Assembly (NCBI GenBank): GCA_026785965.1
Contig: JAJAYY010000230.1
Span: 1-5,984 of the forward strand
Reading direction: 5' to 3'
Origin: Sphingomonas bacterium
Lineage (GTDB): Bacteria; Pseudomonadota; Alphaproteobacteria; Sphingomonadales; Sphingomonadaceae
DNA length: 5,984 bases
Under the pieces are notes generated by a model. It was not told the DNA's origin, searched no databases, and saw only the letters and a list, made by a program, of their open reading frames with translations. The translations under genes were made by a program, and so were the position numbers. The stretch's first letter is position 1; each line of letters begins with the position of its first letter. Shown piece after piece: positions 1-5,595 of the stretch.

Positions 1-1245
1 CCGAGCCGGGTCCACCCGGGCAAATTCTACGCGCTCCCGCAGGCGCCGCAGATGTTCAAGCAATTGCTGATGGTCGCGGGGTTCGACCGCTATTTCCAGA
101 TCGCGCCTTGCTTCCGCGATGAGGACGCCCGCGCCGATCGCAGCCCGGGCGAATTTTACCAGCTCGATTTCGAAATGAGTTTCGTCACCCAGGACGATGT
201 GTTCGGCGCGATCGAGCCGGTGCTCGCCGGACTGTTCGCCGAATTCGCCAACGGCAAAGCGGTCACCGCGGCGGGCGACTTCCCCCGCATTCCTTATCGC
301 GAATCGATGCTCAAATATGGCAGCGACAAGCCCGATTTGCGCAACCCACTGATCGTCCATGACGTCGGCCAGCATTTCGTCGGCTCGCGCTTCGGCCTGT
401 TCGCCGGACTGGTTGAAAAGGGCATGGTCGTGCGCGCGGTCGCGGCGCCCCACACCGCCGAGAAAAGCCGCAAATTCTTTGACGAGATGAACGATTGGGC
501 GCGGGGTGAGGGCTTTGCCGGGCTCGGCTACGCCACCCGCAAGGCCGGCGAATGGGGCGGCCCGATCGCCAAGAACCATGGCCCCGAAGGCATGGACAAG
601 ATCGCCGCCGACATGGGGCTTGGCCCCGATGACGGAATCTTCTTCGCCGCCGGCAAGGAGTCCGAGGCGGCTAAATTGGCCGGCTCCGCCCGCACCCGCG
701 TCGCCGAAAGCCTCGACCTGATCGAAAAGGGCGCATTCCGCTTCTGCTGGATCGTCGACTTCCCAATGTTCGAATATGACGAGGAGGCCAAGAAGGTCGA
801 CTTCAGCCACAACCCCTTTTCGATGCCGCAGGGCGGGATGGAATCGCTCGAGACCAAGGACCCGCTCGACATTTTGGCGTGGCAATATGACATCGTCTGC
901 AATGGGGTTGAGCTGAGCAGCGGCGCGATCCGCAACCATCGCCCCGACATCATGTACAAGGCGTTCGAGATTGCCGGCTACAGCGCAGACGAAGTCGACA
1001 CCAACTTCCCCGGTATGATCGGCGCGTTCAAGTTCGGCGCGCCGCCGCACGGTGGGTCGGCCCCCGGCATCGACCGCATCGTCATGCTGCTCGCCGACGA
1101 GCCCAACATTCGCGAAGTGATCGTCTTCCCGATGAACCAGAGGGCCGAAGATCTGCTGATGAATGCCCCGGCCGAGGTCACCCCGCGCCAGCTCATGGAA
1201 TTGTCGATCCGAGTCGTGGCGGACGGCACGCCCAAGCCTGCCTGA
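1..1245 (+). CDS. aspS: Aspartate--tRNA ligase (AspRS), 3' part, 5' end outside window
   Basis: AspRS is a cytoplasmic class IIb synthetase that attaches aspartate to its tRNA. The frame is open from base 1; the ATG at 52 is internal, because the 17 codons before it read as the conserved [17 protein letters not shown] segment. The 414 residues present lack roughly the first 175 of a usual ~590-residue bacterial AspRS, meaning the anticodon-binding OB-fold and motif 1. Visible are motif 2 (CFRDED, fragment residues 37-42, then QLDFE at 54-58), the bacterial GAD insertion in the middle, the SSGAIRNH segment, and motif 3 with GIDR (arginine about residue 359) followed by the FPMNQ stretch. The stop is TGA at 1243-1245. 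The wording of motif 2 fits alphaproteobacteria. Whether it also charges tRNA-Asn cannot be told from this part. No gene overlaps it; the next gene on the same strand starts after an 86-base gap with its own candidate promoter. Confidence 0.98.
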   Translation, partial: PSRVHPGKFYALPQAPQMFKQLLMVAGFDRYFQIAPCFRDEDARADRSPGEFYQLDFEMSFVTQDDVFGAIEPVLAGLFAEFANGKAVTAAGDFPRIPYRESMLKYGSDKPDLRNPLIVHDVGQHFVGSRFGLFAGLVEKGMVVRAVAAPHTAEKSRKFFDEMNDWARGEGFAGLGYATRKAGEWGGPIAKNHGPEGMDKIAADMGLGPDDGIFFAAGKESEAAKLAGSARTRVAESLDLIEKGAFRFCWIVDFPMFEYDEEAKKVDFSHNPFSMPQGGMESLETKDPLDILAWQYDIVCNGVELSSGAIRNHRPDIMYKAFEIAGYSADEVDTNFPGMIGAFKFGAPPHGGSAPGIDRIVMLLADEPNIREVIVFPMNQRAEDLLMNAPAEVTPRQLMELSIRVVADGTPKPA

Positions 1246-1262
1246 GACCAAGGAAGGTTTTT
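1234..1262 (+). terminator. Candidate intrinsic terminator of aspS, overlapping its stop codon
   Basis: The arm AAGCCTGCCT (1234-1243) can pair with AGGAAGGTTT (1251-1260) around a 7-base loop. Nine of ten positions pair, counting one G-U wobble, with one G-A mismatch. The T run at 1258-1262 follows or forms part of the base of the stem. The left arm lies in the last aspS codons and the first base of the stop. The mismatch and the short U tract make it a moderate candidate. I did not compute a folding energy. Confidence 0.45.
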
Positions 1263-1289
1263 AATTCAGACCGTTACCGTTGCTATACT
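1261..1289 (+). promoter_or_regulatory. Candidate sigma70-type promoter for the PPK2-family gene
   Basis: TATACT at 1284-1289 matches five of six bases of the -10 consensus and is preceded by TGC, an extended -10 element. A weak -35-like TTAATT lies at 1261-1266 with a 17-base spacer. Transcription would start near 1296, giving a leader of about 18 bases to the TTG at 1314 or about 36 to the GTG at 1332. It lies in the AT-rich gap just after the candidate aspS terminator, which fits independent transcription of the downstream gene. Confidence 0.45.
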
Positions 1290-1331
1290 TAATCGATTGC
1301 GGACCGATTCGGTTTGCGATACGCCTCGCGT

Positions 1332-2102
1332 GTGCCGATCGATTTAACGCAATTTGAACGGGGTGAGCCGTTCGCGGGGGACTATCATGCCACGCTCACC
1401 GCGTTGCAGCACCGGCTCGCGCAATTGCAGGTCGCGCAAATTGTCCATCGCAAGCGGGCGCTGATCATCTTCGAAGGCTGGACCGGGTCGGGCAAGCGCG
1501 GCGCGCTCAAGCGGCTCGGCGCAGCGGGGGACCCGGGCCACATTTCAACGCGCGGCGTCGGCGGCGCCGAGGCAAGCGACGACGAGCGTCACTGGCTCGC
1601 GCCTTTCTGGAGCGCGCTTCCGCCGCCCGGCGACACGACCATTTTCTATCGCAGCTGGTACCGCCGCTTGGTCGAGGAGCGCAGCAGCGGTCGCACCGAC
1701 GACAAGCGCTGGTCGCGCGCCTGCGATGAGATCAACGAATTCGAGGCCCAGCAGCGTGACCATGGAACGCTGTTGATAAAATTATTCTTCCACGTCACCC
1801 CCGATGTCCAGCTCGCCCGCTTGCGCGAGCGCCAGCAGGATCCGTGGCGGCGCCATTTGATGGCCGAACATGATATTGCAAGCATCACCCAGCGCGAGCG
1901 GACGAGCGATGTGCTTCACGACATGTTTGCCCAGACCGACACCCGGTGGGCGCCGTGGCAGGTGATCGACGCCAATGACAAGCATAGCGGGCGGATTGCG
2001 ACGCTCACCGCGCTGGCCGACGTGCTGACCAAGGCGATCCCCGCTGAACCCCCTGCCGAGGGCGAGAAAGTGGTCCCGATCCGGCCCAAGAAAAGCGCCT
2101 AG
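1332..2102 (+). CDS. PPK2-family polyphosphate kinase homologue with altered catalytic motifs
   Basis: PPK2 enzymes are cytoplasmic P-loop kinases that move phosphate between polyphosphate and nucleotides. I start it at GTG 1332 (MPIDLTQFERG...), which resembles the N-termini of PPK2 relatives; TTG at 1314 is also in frame, and neither has a clear ribosome binding site. The product has 256 residues, normal for a single-domain PPK2. Walker A reads EGWTGSGK (residues 48-55), where active members have EGWDAAGK or EGRDAAGK. The Walker B segment reads IFYRSWYRR (104-112), where the family has FDRSWY. EINEFEAQQRDHGTLL, the FFH strand and TDTRWAPWQVIDANDK match the PAP-like (polyP:AMP phosphotransferase) branch well. 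The lid, usually KRWKL...WDDY, is degenerate (RRHLM...). Both conserved aspartates are thus replaced (Thr and Tyr), so activity is doubtful. Family membership is clear; the substrate is not. It ends in a CTAG shared with greB, which is convergent. Confidence 0.88.
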   Translation: MPIDLTQFERGEPFAGDYHATLTALQHRLAQLQVAQIVHRKRALIIFEGWTGSGKRGALKRLGAAGDPGHISTRGVGGAEASDDERHWLAPFWSALPPPGDTTIFYRSWYRRLVEERSSGRTDDKRWSRACDEINEFEAQQRDHGTLLIKLFFHVTPDVQLARLRERQQDPWRRHLMAEHDIASITQRERTSDVLHDMFAQTDTRWAPWQVIDANDKHSGRIATLTALADVLTKAIPAEPPAEGEKVVPIRPKKSA

Positions 2103-2109
2103 CGAGCGC
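2088..2109 (-). terminator. Weak candidate terminator for greB inside the PPK2 gene end
   Basis: Read on the minus strand, GCGC (2109-2106) can pair with GCGC (2098-2095) around a 7-base loop that contains the greB stop. A TTTTCTT tract (2094-2088) follows at once; on the plus strand it encodes lysines near the end of the PPK2-like protein. The stem is only four G-C pairs, five with a G-U. A competing 6-base-pair hairpin, CGAGCG/CGCTCG at 2103-2117, overlaps it. Confidence 0.28.
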
Positions 2110-2611
2110 CCCGCTCGGGGTAGCTGATGGCGATGATTTCATAACTGATCGATCCCGCGGGAAGGCGCACCACGCGTTCCTCGCCGACCGCCGCTCCGAC
2201 CAAGGCCCGCGCGATCGGCGCCGCCCAACTAATCCTGCCCGCGGTGGCGTCGGCCTCATCCTCACCGACCAGGGTCAGAAGGCGCCGCTCATCCTCCACA
2301 TCGGCCAGTTCGACCGTCGCGCCAAACCGGACCACGTCGCGCTGCTCCTGGTTCGCCGGATCGACCACCTTGGCCTGCTTCATCACTTTGGCGAGGTAGG
2401 ACAGCCGCCGGTCGATCTCGCGCAGCCGCTTGCGGCCGTAAATGTAATCGCCATTCTCCGAGCGGTCGCCATTGCCCGCCGCCCAGCTGATCGTCTCGAC
2501 CAGTTTCGGGCGTTCGACCCCGAACAGCAGTTCAAATTCGGCGCGGATCGCGGCGAACCCAGATGGGGTGATGAACCGCGGCGGACGAACCTCGGGGTCG
2601 CGCGGGATCAA
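2099..2611 (-). CDS. greB: Transcription elongation factor GreB
   Basis: GreB enters the secondary channel of RNA polymerase and stimulates cleavage of the RNA 3' end in backtracked complexes. The 170 residues show the N-terminal coiled-coil hairpin (about 13-88) with the tip acidic motif GDRSENGDY (D49, E52, D55), then the GreB-type basic stretch GRKRLREIDRR (59-69). This stretch and DYIYG separate it from GreA. The C-terminal FKBP-like domain (about 93-165) contains GRISWAAPIARALVG and PAGSISYEIIAI. The length is slightly above the ~158 of E. coli GreB. The start is TTG at 2611-2609; no ATG or GTG is available before the conserved FITPSGF. That TTG overlaps the TGA of slt in TTGA, and no clear ribosome binding site precedes it, so translational coupling to slt is likely. 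The stop TAG lies in the same CTAG as the stop of the convergent PPK2 gene. Confidence 0.95.
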   Translation of the reverse strand: MIPRDPEVRPPRFITPSGFAAIRAEFELLFGVERPKLVETISWAAGNGDRSENGDYIYGRKRLREIDRRLSYLAKVMKQAKVVDPANQEQRDVVRFGATVELADVEDERRLLTLVGEDEADATAGRISWAAPIARALVGAAVGEERVVRLPAGSISYEIIAISYPERGAR

Positions 2612-4629
2612 CCGGGGCGTGACGACTTGCCCAGATAGGCCGAGATATGGACCGGCTGCGGCGCCGCATTGGTCGGGTTGAGGCAGTCGTAAACGACGCT
2701 GTTTTCGAGCACGCGCTGAACGTAGCCGCGCGTCTCATCGAACGGGATGCGTTCGATCCACGACACGATATCGCCGCCGGGCAAGCGCGGATCGCCATAA
2801 GCGTTGACCCATTTGCGGACGTTGCCGGCGCCGGCATTGTAGCTTGCGACGGCGAGCGGATAATTTCCGCCCCATTGGTCGACCAGCCGCTGGAAATAAG
2901 CGCTGCCGAGCATGACATTGTAGGCCGGATCCGACATCAGTCGCCCGCCATCATAAGACAGCCCCATCTTGCCCGCTTGCTCGCGCGCGGTGCCGGGCAT
3001 CAGCTGCATCATCCCGCGCGCCCCGGCGTGCGACACGGCGGCGCGGTCGAATGATGATTCCTGGCGAGTGATGCCGTGAACCAGCGACCACATGCGGCCA
3101 CCGGGGACGCTCGACGAGTGGGTCGGGAACGAGGCGCGGGTGTAGAAAGCTGCGCCTGAATTGCGCGCCGACCGCGCAGTCCACACCGCGAGATCCTGGC
3201 GTCCGATCGTGCTTGCGAATTCGGTCGCGAGCACCCGCTCGGCCGGCGTGTCGACATCCTCGGACAGCGCGCGGATGAACAGCGACTGCTCGTCGCGACG
3301 CCCCTGGCTGCCGAGCTGGCGGACCGCGCGCACCAGCCTCCGGTACTGGAAAGCCTGGCGCTGGCCATCGGTCACCTGCAACGCGGGCAATACCCCCGGG
3401 GTTGGCACCGGACGCCCGAGCCGCTCAAGCGCGAGCTGCCCGTAGAATAATTCAGGAGTCGCTGCGGCGCGTTCGAAATGCGCCATTGCGTCGGCCATCC
3501 GTCCAGCCTGCGCCGCCGACCGCCCAGCCCAATACCAGCCCTTGGTCGCGACCTGGAGCGAGCGCCCGCCACGCGCATATTTGTCGAACATCGTCACCGC
3601 ATCGGCGGCGCGACCGAGCTGCAATGCGCTGGTCCCGGCAATCCACGTCAGCGTGGTATATTCATCCCGCACACCGTAGGATTTCAACGCCATTTCGGTC
3701 CCCGGCGCGAACGCATCGTCGACCTGGCGCGAGATATCGTACGACGACTGCCACTGGCGGTCGGCGGCGGCGCCGCGCGCGAGGATTACGAGCATCTCGT
3801 AAAACCGTTCGGGATCGGCCGGCTGCTCGACGAAGCTGTGCGACCGCGCCGCAAGCTGGCGCGCGGCGGGCTCGTTGCCGGTGTCGCGCAGAAATCGCAC
3901 GCGGTCCATCATCAGCCCGGCGTCGGTCCTCGCCTGGCCCGCGACTGCGGCGAATTGCAGTTCGGCGTCGGGCGACCGCATCAGCATTGCAATTCGTGCG
4001 CTCAGCGCCGGACGCCGCGCGGCGCTGGCCCAGCCGAGCAGGCGCTGCGAATCGCTCGCTTTCTTGGCGAACAGCAAGCCATCGATGCGCTTGTCATGGT
4101 CGGCGGGGGTGAATTGCGCCCCGAACCGTGCGAGCAAGGCGGGCTCGTCGGCGCTCGGCAGGTCGCCCGATTTCCACGCGTTCCGCGCCGCGGCGAGCGC
4201 TTCGGCGGGCTTGCCGGTCGCGGCATAGGATTCGGCCAGTCGCGCCCAGCCATTGCCGCTGATTGGCTCGGCGTTACGAAAGAAACCGCTCACGCTCAGC
4301 GGGTTTTCGCCTGGCCGCATCGCTTTCTCGGCCGCCTTGCGCAGGCTTGCCTCGCCCGGCCAGCCCGGATTGGCGCCAAGAAAGCGGGCATAATTGGTGA
4401 ACGCATAGCCGTCGCTTTGGCGTAGCCGCTTCCAATCGCTCAACGCAGCATCGACGTCGTTATACGCCTGGACCATCGCCGGACGGTAAACCGTCGTCGG
4501 TTGCGCATATGGTGTCGGATAAGCGGGCTGCGGATAGCCAGGCTGCGGATACGGTTGCTCCGCCGCGCTGGCCGGCGTGGCGAGCAGCAAAGGGAGAAAG
4601 AAACTCATACGCCTCATGCTGGACATCAT
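2608..4629 (-). CDS. slt: Soluble lytic murein transglycosylase (Slt70-like, GH23), periplasmic
   Basis: It cleaves the MurNAc-GlcNAc bond of peptidoglycan with formation of 1,6-anhydroMurNAc, acting in the periplasm. The product is 673 residues (E. coli Slt70: 645). In order: a signal peptide (1-22: two arginines, hydrophobic FFLPLLLA, ASA cleavage site), a Pro/Tyr/Gln-rich linker (about 25-50), an alpha-superhelical TPR-like region with FYGQLALE at 395-402, and the lysozyme-like catalytic domain from about 510. In that domain the catalytic glutamate is E524 in RQESSFD, followed by GMMQLMP (539-545), SYNAGAGNV (596-604) and IPFDETRGYVQRVLEN (628-643). I chose ATG 4629 because AAGGA lies 10 bases upstream; ATGs at 4626, 4617 and 4608 are alternatives. 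The frame stays open to 5574, but that part is antisense to dapA and would bury the signal peptide. It is followed by greB with a 4-base overlap and is divergent from dapA. Confidence 0.95.
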   Translation of the reverse strand: MMSSMRRMSFFLPLLLATPASAAEQPYPQPGYPQPAYPTPYAQPTTVYRPAMVQAYNDVDAALSDWKRLRQSDGYAFTNYARFLGANPGWPGEASLRKAAEKAMRPGENPLSVSGFFRNAEPISGNGWARLAESYAATGKPAEALAAARNAWKSGDLPSADEPALLARFGAQFTPADHDKRIDGLLFAKKASDSQRLLGWASAARRPALSARIAMLMRSPDAELQFAAVAGQARTDAGLMMDRVRFLRDTGNEPAARQLAARSHSFVEQPADPERFYEMLVILARGAAADRQWQSSYDISRQVDDAFAPGTEMALKSYGVRDEYTTLTWIAGTSALQLGRAADAVTMFDKYARGGRSLQVATKGWYWAGRSAAQAGRMADAMAHFERAAATPELFYGQLALERLGRPVPTPGVLPALQVTDGQRQAFQYRRLVRAVRQLGSQGRRDEQSLFIRALSEDVDTPAERVLATEFASTIGRQDLAVWTARSARNSGAAFYTRASFPTHSSSVPGGRMWSLVHGITRQESSFDRAAVSHAGARGMMQLMPGTAREQAGKMGLSYDGGRLMSDPAYNVMLGSAYFQRLVDQWGGNYPLAVASYNAGAGNVRKWVNAYGDPRLPGGDIVSWIERIPFDETRGYVQRVLENSVVYDCLNPTNAAPQPVHISAYLGKSSRPG
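4526..4551 (-). repeat. Short tandem repeat encoding Pro-Tyr-Gln units in the Slt linker
   Basis: On the plus strand the 11-mer GGCTGCGGATA occurs at 4526-4536 and again at 4541-4551, a period of 15 bases or five codons. It encodes the repeated YPQPG/YPQPA units just after the Slt signal peptide; related, more diverged units (YPTP, YAQP) continue on the C-terminal side. This looks like in-frame repeat expansion in a flexible linker. Confidence 0.75.
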
Positions 4630-4649
4630 GCCGTACCGGTCCTTATCTG
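4620..4649 (+). promoter_or_regulatory. Weak candidate dapA-smpB promoter
   Basis: TGGACA at 4620-4625 matches five of six -35 consensus bases but lies in the first slt codons. TATCTG at 4644-4649, 18 bases on, is a poor -10 (three of six). Transcription from it would start near 4656, so the strong Shine-Dalgarno sequence at 4649-4656 would then be almost wholly outside the message. The two readings compete. Confidence 0.22.
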
Positions 4650-4656
4650 GAGGTGA
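4649..4656 (+). promoter_or_regulatory. Full-length Shine-Dalgarno sequence GGAGGTGA upstream of dapA
   Basis: GGAGGTGA is complementary to the whole TCACCTCC core at the 3' end of 16S rRNA, yet it stands 60 bases before the dapA start. The ATG at 4661 is 7 bases beyond GGAGG, an ideal distance; the ATG at 4657 is only 3 bases beyond it. It may serve a leader ORF, or be chance sequence in the slt leader region. Confidence 0.4.
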
Positions 4657-4704
4657 ATGAATGCGTCTCTTCGCGACCCTAACCGCGCGATTATGTCCAA
4701 GTGA
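4657..4704 (+). CDS. Possible 15-codon leader ORF, in frame with dapA
   Basis: ATG 4657 opens MNASLRDPNRAIMSK and stops at TGA 4702-4704. It is in the same frame as dapA, whose ATG follows 12 bases later, and its stop overlaps the dapA Shine-Dalgarno sequence (GAAGGA, 4703-4708). The spacing from GGAGG is only 3 bases, shorter than usual. I recognise no known leader peptide and see no run of lysine codons (one Lys only), so classical lysine attenuation is not supported. Its coding status is uncertain. Confidence 0.2.
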   Translation: MNASLRDPNRAIMSK

Positions 4705-4747
4705 AGGAATAAAAACATGTTTTTCGGGTCGATCCCGGCTTTGGTGA
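4661..4747 (+). CDS. Possible 28-codon leader ORF overlapping the dapA start
   Basis: ATG 4661 lies 7 bases after GGAGG and opens [20 protein letters not shown], continuing 8 more residues to TGA 4745-4747, so it ends 31 bases into dapA in another frame. It has the better-placed ribosome binding site of the two leader ORFs. If translated, its ribosomes would cross the dapA initiation site. No family is recognised, and a short ORF can arise by chance. Confidence 0.2.
   Translation: MRLFATLTARLCPSEGIKTCFSGRSRLW
4690..4695 (-). promoter_or_regulatory. Weak candidate -10 element for slt-greB
   Basis: Read on the minus strand this is CATAAT, five of six -10 consensus bases. Transcription would begin near 4683 and leave a leader of about 54 bases before the slt ATG at 4629, with AAGGA in it. 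I found no convincing -35 at 16-18 bases upstream, which would fall in the dapA start region. Confidence 0.25.
4703..4708 (+). promoter_or_regulatory. Ribosome binding site of dapA
   Basis: GAAGGA lies 8 bases before the dapA ATG at 4717, in an A-rich leader (AATAAAAAC). This fixes the dapA start at the expected [14 protein letters not shown]-terminus. Confidence 0.75.
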
Positions 4748-5595
4748 CGCCGTTTGCGGCAGGCCGTGTCGATGAAGCGGCGTTCCGAGACCTGATCGAC
4801 TGGCAGATCAACGAGGGCAGCAATGCGCTCGTCCCATGCGGCACCACCGGAGAGGCGGCGACGCTGTCCGACGTCGAGCACCGTCGGTTGATCGAGATCA
4901 GCGTCGAGACCGCGCGCGGAAGAGTTCCGGTGATCGCCGGCTGCGGCTCGAACAATACCGCCCACGCGATCGAGTTGACGAAAAGCGCGCAAGCGGCCGG
5001 CGCCGACGCGGCGCTGCATGTCCCGCCTTATTATAACCGTCCCAACCAGGACGGCATCCATGCCCATCTCGCCGCCGTTGCCGAGGTCGGATTCCCGATC
5101 GTCCTGTACAATGTGCCGGCGCGCACGATCACCGATATCGCGATCGAGACGATGGCCCGGCTGTCGCGGCTGCCGAACGTGATTGCGGTCAAGGACGCCA
5201 CCGGCAACCTTGCCCGCGTCACCGCGCAGCGGCTTGCTTGCGGCAAAGAGTTCATCCAACTCAGCGGTAATGACGACATGGCGCTCGGCTTCAATGCGAT
5301 GGGCGGGGTGGGCTGCATCTCGGTCACCGCCAACGTCGCACCGCGGCTGTGCGCTGACTTCCAGGACGCAATGCGCGAGGATCGCTGGGATGATGCGCTG
5401 GCCTTGCAAGACCAGCTCTACCCGCTCCATGCGGCGTTGTTCAGCGACGCCTCGCCCGGCCCCGCCAAATATGCGTTGTCCAAGGTGCGCCCTGGCTTTG
5501 CGACCGAACTGCGTCTGCCGCTGACCGAACCGTCGGCCGCGAGCAAGGCAGCGGTGGATGCGGCGCTGGTTCACGCCGGGTTGATCGCGGCCTGA
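4717..5595 (+). CDS. dapA: 4-hydroxy-tetrahydrodipicolinate synthase (DHDPS)
   Basis: DapA condenses pyruvate with aspartate semialdehyde, the first committed step to diaminopimelate and lysine, in the cytoplasm as a TIM-barrel tetramer. The 292 residues equal the E. coli length. Visible are GTTGE (42-46, with active-site T43), PPYYNRP (103-109, Y106 being the tyrosine donated across the dimer), Y131, R136 in YNVPAR, the Schiff-base lysine K159 in VKDATGN, and GCISVTAN (199-206). By a gap-free recalled comparison with E. coli, the lysine inhibitor site keeps H55, N79 and Y105 but has A47, D52 and H83 in place of Ser48, His53 and Glu84. The start ATG has a good ribosome binding site. Slt is transcribed divergently 87 bases away. 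The stop TGA overlaps the smpB ATG (TGATG), so the two genes form an operon. Confidence 0.98.
   Translation: MFFGSIPALVTPFAAGRVDEAAFRDLIDWQINEGSNALVPCGTTGEAATLSDVEHRRLIEISVETARGRVPVIAGCGSNNTAHAIELTKSAQAAGADAALHVPPYYNRPNQDGIHAHLAAVAEVGFPIVLYNVPARTITDIAIETMARLSRLPNVIAVKDATGNLARVTAQRLACGKEFIQLSGNDDMALGFNAMGGVGCISVTANVAPRLCADFQDAMREDRWDDALALQDQLYPLHAALFSDASPGPAKYALSKVRPGFATELRLPLTEPSAASKAAVDAALVHAGLIAA

Noticed and set aside
528..1235. Minus-strand ORFs opposite aspS
   Set aside because: Antisense shadows of conserved AspRS sequence with low-complexity translations and no motif.
1261..1292. Two TTAA motifs as a CtrA box
   Set aside because: The half-sites are 24 bases apart instead of the 7 in the CtrA consensus.
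1306..1310. GATTC, a GANTC (CcrM-type) methylation site between the promoter and start of the PPK2 gene
   Set aside because: A single five-base motif is expected by chance; nothing else suggests cell-cycle control.
1773..1790. AT-rich patch in the PPK2 gene (TTGATA, TAAAAT, with ATA and TTA codons), possible internal promoter
   Set aside because: The -35-like and -10-like hexamers are not at a workable spacing, and the codons spell the conserved LLIKLFF strand of the family.
2103..2117. CGAGCG/CGCTCG hairpin after the PPK2 stop as a plus-strand terminator
   Set aside because: No T run follows it on the plus strand, and it lies in the greB coding region, whose codons alone can explain it.
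3402..4425. Long plus-strand ORFs (236 and 315 codons) opposite slt
   Set aside because: They are antisense shadows of a clear Slt coding region: arginine- or alanine-rich translations with no recognisable motif, as expected in GC-rich DNA.
4630..5574. The slt frame stays open for a further 315 codons upstream, across dapA
   Set aside because: Its codons are exact reverse complements of dapA codons, and it stays open because dapA uses no TTA, CTA or TCA codons there. DapA is fully conserved, the extension matches no family I know, and the slt signal peptide needs the start near 4629.
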